From contig NZ_MWQY01000014.1 in the NCBI RefSeq assembly GCF_002087085.1, positions 1 to 64,000 of the forward strand: a stretch of DNA of 64,000 nucleotides. Reading direction: 5' to 3'. Each line of letters begins with the position of its first letter. Within the stretch, counting starts at the first letter, position 1. Shown here piece after piece: positions 59,523 to 64,000 of the stretch. The notes under the pieces were generated by a model. That model did not search any database and was not told the DNA's origin. It saw nothing but the letters and a program-made list of their open reading frames with translations. Origin of the DNA: Marispirochaeta aestuarii (GTDB lineage Bacteria > Spirochaetota > Spirochaetia > JC444 > Marispirochaetaceae). A program made the translations under genes and the position numbers.

Positions 59523-60730
59523 TCCCATACTCCGTTCTTGACATATTCAGCCCCCGACGGGGTACCACTTGCCCGTCCTTCCCTGGGACGTAAACTCATT
59601 TTAGCAGATTTAAAACCATCGAGATTCATCAACAGCCGGGGTACGGATGCTTCATGTATGTCCTGAGGTACAGATTGTCCGTCGGTAAGAAAAGCAACCG
59701 GTTTGTTGTGCTCGGTGATGACACTGATAACATTTCCAATGCGCTGGGTCTCATCAAGCTTTGTCAGAATTATAGCCTGGTACCCGAAGGGTTCAAAGGT
59801 TTTGAAAAGATCCTTTATGTCAGAAATCTTGGTGGTGGAACTCAAGGTAAGAAAGACTTCGGCATCGTGACCACAGGCATCCAGCATCTCCCGCATCTCG
59901 GCGAGTTTCATATAGTCCCTGGGACTCTTTCCTATGGTATCGATAAGTATCAGGTCCGCTCCCTCGTACAGGGCCAGGGTCTTCTTCAGGTCCTGAAAAC
60001 TCTCGACACCGCTTACCGGAATATTCATGATGCTCCCGTAGGTGTCGATCTGCTGTTTGGCACCTATACGGTAATTGTCGATGGTTATCATGCGGACATC
60101 CACAGGCTTCCCGCCCTTGTGTCCCAGTCCATAGATGGCGGCGAGTTTCGCGATTGTCGTCGTTTTTCCCACCCCGGTGGGACCAACCAGAATCATAATT
60201 TTCGGAGTTACCCTGGGCTCGTATATTTTGATCTTCTCACCGATCCACTGAAACACCGAGGACTCCACAATATCCTGACGGTCCAGATCTTCCAGGGACA
60301 TCTCACGACGCAATCGGTTACTCATTTCACGGATAAACCCGGCGCTGAACTCATTTTCCTCGAGGAGCTGTTCCATCGCCACAATCGAGGGATGAAGCTC
60401 CTCCTGTTTCTGGGGTTCATGGGTATCCAGACGTTCCTGTATGGCGTTAACTGCTTTGAGAACCTGCTGCAGGGTTCCGTCGCTGCTTCCCTTGACGCTT
60501 TCCAGAATCTTTTTTCGTTCCTCTTCCGGATCAAGCATCTTCCTCGGCGGCTTGGGTGCTTCCTTTGCAATATATCCCGTTACCTCTATGCCCTCCCGGG
60601 CGAACATTCCCAGGAAACCGCCCACACGTACACTTCGCTGGGTAAGCACACGGGCTCTTTCGCCATAACGGTCCCGTATTTTTTGCAGTACTTCACGGTG
60701 CGAAGCCGCCCGCTCAGTAAAATACTCCAT
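59519..60730 (-). CDS. flhF: Flagellar biosynthesis GTPase FlhF
   Basis: 403 aa. The N-terminal B domain (FTERAASHREVLQKIRDRYGERARVLTQRSV) precedes an N-G SRP-type GTPase: VGPTGVGKTTTIAKLAAIY (G1), DVRMITIDNYRIGAKQQIDTYG (G2), ILIDTIGKSPRD (G3) and ILTKLDET (G4). It is paralogous to FtsY/Ffh. FlhF recruits the export apparatus to the cell pole, matching subpolar flagella in spirochaetes. flhG overlaps its end; a 74-bp gap separates it from flhA. Confidence 0.95.
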   Translation of the reverse strand: MEYFTERAASHREVLQKIRDRYGERARVLTQRSVRVGGFLGMFAREGIEVTGYIAKEAPKPPRKMLDPEEERKKILESVKGSSDGTLQQVLKAVNAIQERLDTHEPQKQEELHPSIVAMEQLLEENEFSAGFIREMSNRLRREMSLEDLDRQDIVESSVFQWIGEKIKIYEPRVTPKIMILVGPTGVGKTTTIAKLAAIYGLGHKGGKPVDVRMITIDNYRIGAKQQIDTYGSIMNIPVSGVESFQDLKKTLALYEGADLILIDTIGKSPRDYMKLAEMREMLDACGHDAEVFLTLSSTTKISDIKDLFKTFEPFGYQAIILTKLDETQRIGNVISVITEHNKPVAFLTDGQSVPQDIHEASVPRLLMNLDGFKSAKMSLRPREGRASGTPSGAEYVKNGVWE

Positions 60731-60804
60731 GCCTGCTCCTTATATTCGGTCGCCTGTCCGGTCGCCATCGGACCTGTCTCTTCCGGCGCCGGCGTATCTC
60801 AAAA

Positions 60805-62904
60805 TCAGGCGCTTTCGCGCTCATCCAGGCTTATTTCTCCCAGAGGTTCAATGTTTATGTCCGTCGGTATCTCCGGAACCGACAGGACCGCTACTTCCGG
60901 CAGATCCCGCAGAAGACTTGCCCGGACCAGGGGCCGGGCAGCTTCGGAACAGAGGATCAGGGGAACATAGCCCTGACGCTGTACGCTGTGAACGGCATTC
61001 GCGACAGCGTTAATCCAGCGACGATAGAGCCCCGGTTCCAGCGCTGCCGTGACTCCTGATGCCGTTTCCGTTCTCGAATCGATAATCTCCCCTTCCATCT
61101 CAGGATTTATCGTCAGCACGTGCAGAATCTTGTTGCCATCACTGAACTGCAGGCAGATCTGCCGTCCCAGAATCTGCCGCGCCTTTTCTGTCAGGAAGGT
61201 CGTATCCTTCGATACCGGGGCATAATCCGCCAGGGCCTCGAGAATGGGTACCATATTCCGTATGGAAACGTGTTCAGCCAGCAGGGATTGCAGGACCTTT
61301 TGAATCTCTCCCAGGGAGAGGACCTTGGTAACCTCATCCACAACGGCCGAGTAATCGCGCTTGAGCTCATCCAGGATCTTCCGCATCTCCTGACGTCCCA
61401 GCATCTCCCAGGCATGGGATTTGATGATTTCCGTCAGATGCGTTGCGATTATCGAAGGACTGTCCACGACAGTATAGCCGGCACGCTCCGCCTTGTCCCG
61501 CAAGTCCTCGGTTATCCAGAGGGCGGGAAGTCCGAAAGCCGGATCCCTGGTGGATTCTCCCTGCAGCTCCGTCTCAACGCCTCCGGGATTGATGGCAAGG
61601 AACTGCCCCGTCCGTATCGTTCCCCGGCCGACCTCGACACCCTTTATCTTTATGCAGTATTCAGAGGGTTCGAGGCGCATGTTGTCGATAATCCGTATCC
61701 GCGGAACCGCCAGACCCAGTTCCAGGGCGGTCTCGCGGCGGATGCGGGTGATTCTATCCAGCAGCTCCGCCCCCTGGTCCCTGTCGACCAGGGGTATAAG
61801 TCCGTATCCGAGTTCCAGCGAAAGGGGATCCACCGGAACGACGGGAGCGAACTCCGTCGGTCCTTCGGGTGCCCGCTCCTTCTCCGCCGCCTCTTCCGCC
61901 TGTTCCCGGAAGCGGACCTCCTTACGGGTAAGCCGGAAAGCCACGATCCCGGTAAGTATCCCCAGGGGTATCATGATGTACCAGGGGAAGCCCGGCAGGA
62001 GTCCCAGAAGGATTAAAGCAACAGCGGCGATCCAGTATACCCTGGACTGCTGAGAGAACTGCTTTGATACATCCGAGCCGAAAGTACCGTCTGATATTGC
62101 TCGGGTAACGATAAGACCGGTGGCGACGGAGACCAGCAGGGCCGGGAACTGGGTTACCAGTCCGTCGCCGACAGTCAGGGAAACATAGTTGTTCAGGGCT
62201 GCCGCAAAGGGTTCCCCGTGGATCGACATGCCCACGATCAGTCCGCCGATCATGTTTATCAGTGTAATGAGAATTCCGACTTTGACGTTACCCGAGACAA
62301 ACTTCGTCGAACCGTCCATGGCCCCGTAAAAGTCAACTTCCCGCTGCAGGTCGTTCTTCTTTTTCTGGGCCTCCTCCTCCGTCAGGGAACCGGAATTGTA
62401 CTCCGCTTCAATTGCCATCTGTTTTCCCGGCAGGGAATCAAGGGTAAAACGGGCGGCGACTTCCGCGACCCTGGTTGCACCCTTGGTAATTACAATGAAC
62501 TGGACCGCGATTATTATGATGAATATGATAAGCCCGATAACAAGACCCTCGGAACCGGAAGTTCCGACGACAAAGGTCGCAAAGGCCCTGACTATTCGTC
62601 CGTCAAAATTGATTCCCTGGGAAAGAATCAAGCGGGTGGAAGAAATATTCAAGCCGAGACCGAACACGGTGGTTATAAGCAGTAAAGTCGGGAACACCGA
62701 AAAATCCAGTGCCCTGTGGGTATACAGAACAATGAGGATAACCACAAGGCTGAGCATCAGGTTCAATGCCATGAGAAGGTCAAGAATGAATGTGGGCAGG
62801 GGAATGATCAGCATCATTACAAAGAACAGAACACCCACGGCTACAAAAACATCACTGCGATTATTCAGAAAAGAGGTGGAGAGTATTTTCTGTACATCCG
62901 ACAT
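60805..62904 (-). CDS. flhA: Flagellar type III export gate protein FlhA
   Basis: 699 aa. The N-terminal half has about eight membrane helices (DVFVAVGVLFFVMMLIIPLPTFILDLLMALN); the FHIPEP-like loop is seen as RFTLDSLPGKQMAIEAEYNSGSLTEEEA, and the large C-terminal domain (LGYGLIPLVDRDQGAELLDRI, WITEDLRDKAERAGYTVVDSPSIIATHL) docks substrates and chaperones. FlhA is the proton-using core of the flagellar export gate. Its start overlaps the flhB stop by 1 bp. Confidence 0.97.
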   Translation of the reverse strand: MSDVQKILSTSFLNNRSDVFVAVGVLFFVMMLIIPLPTFILDLLMALNLMLSLVVILIVLYTHRALDFSVFPTLLLITTVFGLGLNISSTRLILSQGINFDGRIVRAFATFVVGTSGSEGLVIGLIIFIIIIAVQFIVITKGATRVAEVAARFTLDSLPGKQMAIEAEYNSGSLTEEEAQKKKNDLQREVDFYGAMDGSTKFVSGNVKVGILITLINMIGGLIVGMSIHGEPFAAALNNYVSLTVGDGLVTQFPALLVSVATGLIVTRAISDGTFGSDVSKQFSQQSRVYWIAAVALILLGLLPGFPWYIMIPLGILTGIVAFRLTRKEVRFREQAEEAAEKERAPEGPTEFAPVVPVDPLSLELGYGLIPLVDRDQGAELLDRITRIRRETALELGLAVPRIRIIDNMRLEPSEYCIKIKGVEVGRGTIRTGQFLAINPGGVETELQGESTRDPAFGLPALWITEDLRDKAERAGYTVVDSPSIIATHLTEIIKSHAWEMLGRQEMRKILDELKRDYSAVVDEVTKVLSLGEIQKVLQSLLAEHVSIRNMVPILEALADYAPVSKDTTFLTEKARQILGRQICLQFSDGNKILHVLTINPEMEGEIIDSRTETASGVTAALEPGLYRRWINAVANAVHSVQRQGYVPLILCSEAARPLVRASLLRDLPEVAVLSVPEIPTDINIEPLGEISLDERESA

Positions 62905-64000
62905 CAGCCTACCTCCCTTTCACGCCCGGCCATGCCGTAAACCTGGGCAAGGATAATGGCGGTTACTTCGTAATATGTTTCGGGAATCTCATCCCCTATT
63001 TCCACCTCGGCGTACAGGGCCCGGGCGAGAGGTTTATTTTCGATTACCGGAACACTGTTCTCCCGGGCAATCTCCCTTATTCTCAGGGCCATGTTGTCCT
63101 GCCCCTTGGCGCTGACCGTGGGGGCGGACATGGTTTCCCGCTTCCACTGCAGTGCTATGGCAAAGTGCGTCGGGTTAGTAATGACCACATCCGCCTCGGG
63201 TACCGCACGCATCATATTCTGGGAGAGAATCTGCTGCATCCGTTCCCTCAGCCTGCTCTTTATTAGGGGATCTCCCTCGGTCATCTTCCGTTCTTCCTTC
63301 AACTCCTGCTTGCTCATTTTCAGGGATTCCCGGTGCTGATGACGCTGGAACATGTAATCGGGAAACGAGAGTGCAAGCATCAGCAGTGCAGCCTCTATAA
63401 GAATCTTGAGAGCTGCAAGGGCTATTGCCTGCAGGGACATGAAGAAGGGGACATCCACGAAGCGTACAATCCTGTCCATCTCCATTCGTATATTGATATA
63501 GGCGACAAGACCGATGGCAATGACTTTGAAGAAAGTCTTCCCCAGGTTGAAAAGAGCTTCCGTGGAAAAGAAGGATCTCTGCAGGAATTTCCCCAGGTTC
63601 GGAACAATCTTGTTCATATCAGGGGTAATGGTCTTTGTGGTAAACAGAAAGCCCACCTGCAGAAGGTTCGCCATTATGGCGGAAACGAAGGCGATTCCAA
63701 AAACCGGCAGGGTAAGACGGGCGGAATACCGGACAAAAACGGGGAAGATTCCATTATCGCCCACTATATTCGTTTCCACCGACACCGTAAAAAAGTATTG
63801 AATCATCTCGAGCATTGTTTTCAGCGTATAGGATCCCAGAAGTGCGATGGCGAGAATGGGAAAAAGCAGGACTATGGCTGCGGAGAATTCGGAGGATTTG
63901 GCGACCTTGCCCTCTTCCCGGGCTTTTCGAATCTTATGCTCCGTCGGGTCCTCGGTTCTTCCTTCATCCTCCGCGGCAAACCAGTTTAAAGGAATCTCCC
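62904..64000 (-). CDS. flhB: Flagellar export switch protein FlhB (5' end beyond window)
   Basis: The frame stays open to the window end; reading from 63998 gives EIPLNWFAAEDEGRTEDPTEHKIRKAREEGKVAKS, the classical FlhB N-terminus, so only a few residues lie outside. Four membrane helices follow (FAVLLLF-, GIAFVSAIMANLLQ-type segments). The C-terminal cytoplasmic domain has the self-cleavage motif VVITNPTHFAIALQW (NPTH). FlhB switches export from hook to filament substrates. It overlaps flhA by 1 bp. Confidence 0.96.
   Translation of the reverse strand, partial: EIPLNWFAAEDEGRTEDPTEHKIRKAREEGKVAKSSEFSAAIVLLFPILAIALLGSYTLKTMLEMIQYFFTVSVETNIVGDNGIFPVFVRYSARLTLPVFGIAFVSAIMANLLQVGFLFTTKTITPDMNKIVPNLGKFLQRSFFSTEALFNLGKTFFKVIAIGLVAYINIRMEMDRIVRFVDVPFFMSLQAIALAALKILIEAALLMLALSFPDYMFQRHQHRESLKMSKQELKEERKMTEGDPLIKSRLRERMQQILSQNMMRAVPEADVVITNPTHFAIALQWKRETMSAPTVSAKGQDNMALRIREIARENSVPVIENKPLARALYAEVEIGDEIPETYYEVTAIILAQVYGMAGREREVG

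Noticed and set aside
1-64000. CRISPR arrays, prophage, insertion-sequence transposases, riboswitches of common classes
   Set aside because: No regularly spaced repeats, transposase motifs, phage genes or recognisable riboswitch cores were seen while reading both strands.

Overview
The window comes from a spirochaete, most likely a free-living member of the Spirochaetaceae. The evidence is the combination of a FlaA-type filament sheath family, two FlaB core flagellins, an flhB-flhA-flhF-flhG-fliA motility operon, PilZ and HD-GYP c-di-GMP proteins, and housekeeping genes of the kind found in Treponema and relatives. This is inferred from protein families and gene order; no database search was run. 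Base composition looks even by eye and no foreign island stands out. Genes are packed closely on both strands: no gene-free stretch exceeds about 280 bp, and many neighbours overlap by 1 to 35 bp.

Layout. 1-6.9 kb: tRNA-Leu, TatD, an OmpA-domain protein, two FlaA paralogues (one apparently frameshifted after its signal peptide), a lipoprotein, class II aldolase, a MITE-like element, a membrane protein and a ferritin-like protein. 7.0-9.0 kb: infC-rpmI-rplT followed by a coiled-coil protein and zapA. 9.1-20.3 kb: PilZ and TPR proteins, two flagellins, flaG, fliD, a conserved unknown, a membrane PilZ protein, tsaE-tsaB and an HD-GYP phosphodiesterase. 20.2-24.7 kb, minus strand: flgN-flgK-flgL-fliW-csrA. 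24.7-36.7 kb: a second MITE-like element, a secreted transglutaminase-like protein, trxB with a family 3 glycosidase and a GNAT protein, glgA and glgC flanking an mrfA-mrfB-like DNA-repair pair, and a Nudix hydrolase. 36.7-48.2 kb: small membrane proteins, NAD(P)HX repair enzyme, a lipoprotein, secA, LysM/M23 peptidase, a PASTA-type transpeptidase and a DUF115/Maf-like protein. 48.2-64.0 kb, all minus strand: flhB (cut by the window edge)-flhA-flhF-flhG-orf-fliA-fapA-orf-orf, running with almost no gaps into an Hsp70-like protein, a J-domain/HEAT protein, a CheA-like kinase and a hybrid sensor kinase.

How the genes work together. Most of the window builds or controls the periplasmic flagellum: export gate (FlhA/FlhB), placement and number (FlhF/FlhG), sigma-28 (FliA), hook-filament junction proteins (FlgK/FlgL with FlgN), core filament and cap (FlaB, FlaG, FliD), sheath (FlaA), and c-di-GMP proteins. 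Both flagellin leaders carry a hairpin with GGA in its loop followed by a GGA-containing Shine-Dalgarno site, and fliW-csrA lie in the same window, so a complete CsrA-FliW-flagellin control circuit seems to be present. The most unusual feature is the chaperone plus phosphorelay block (Hsp70-like, J-HEAT, CheA-like, hybrid kinase) attached to the end of the flagellar operon. A second recurring theme is good sigma-70-type promoters placed 6-10 nt before start codons that lack a Shine-Dalgarno site, which suggests leaderless mRNAs.
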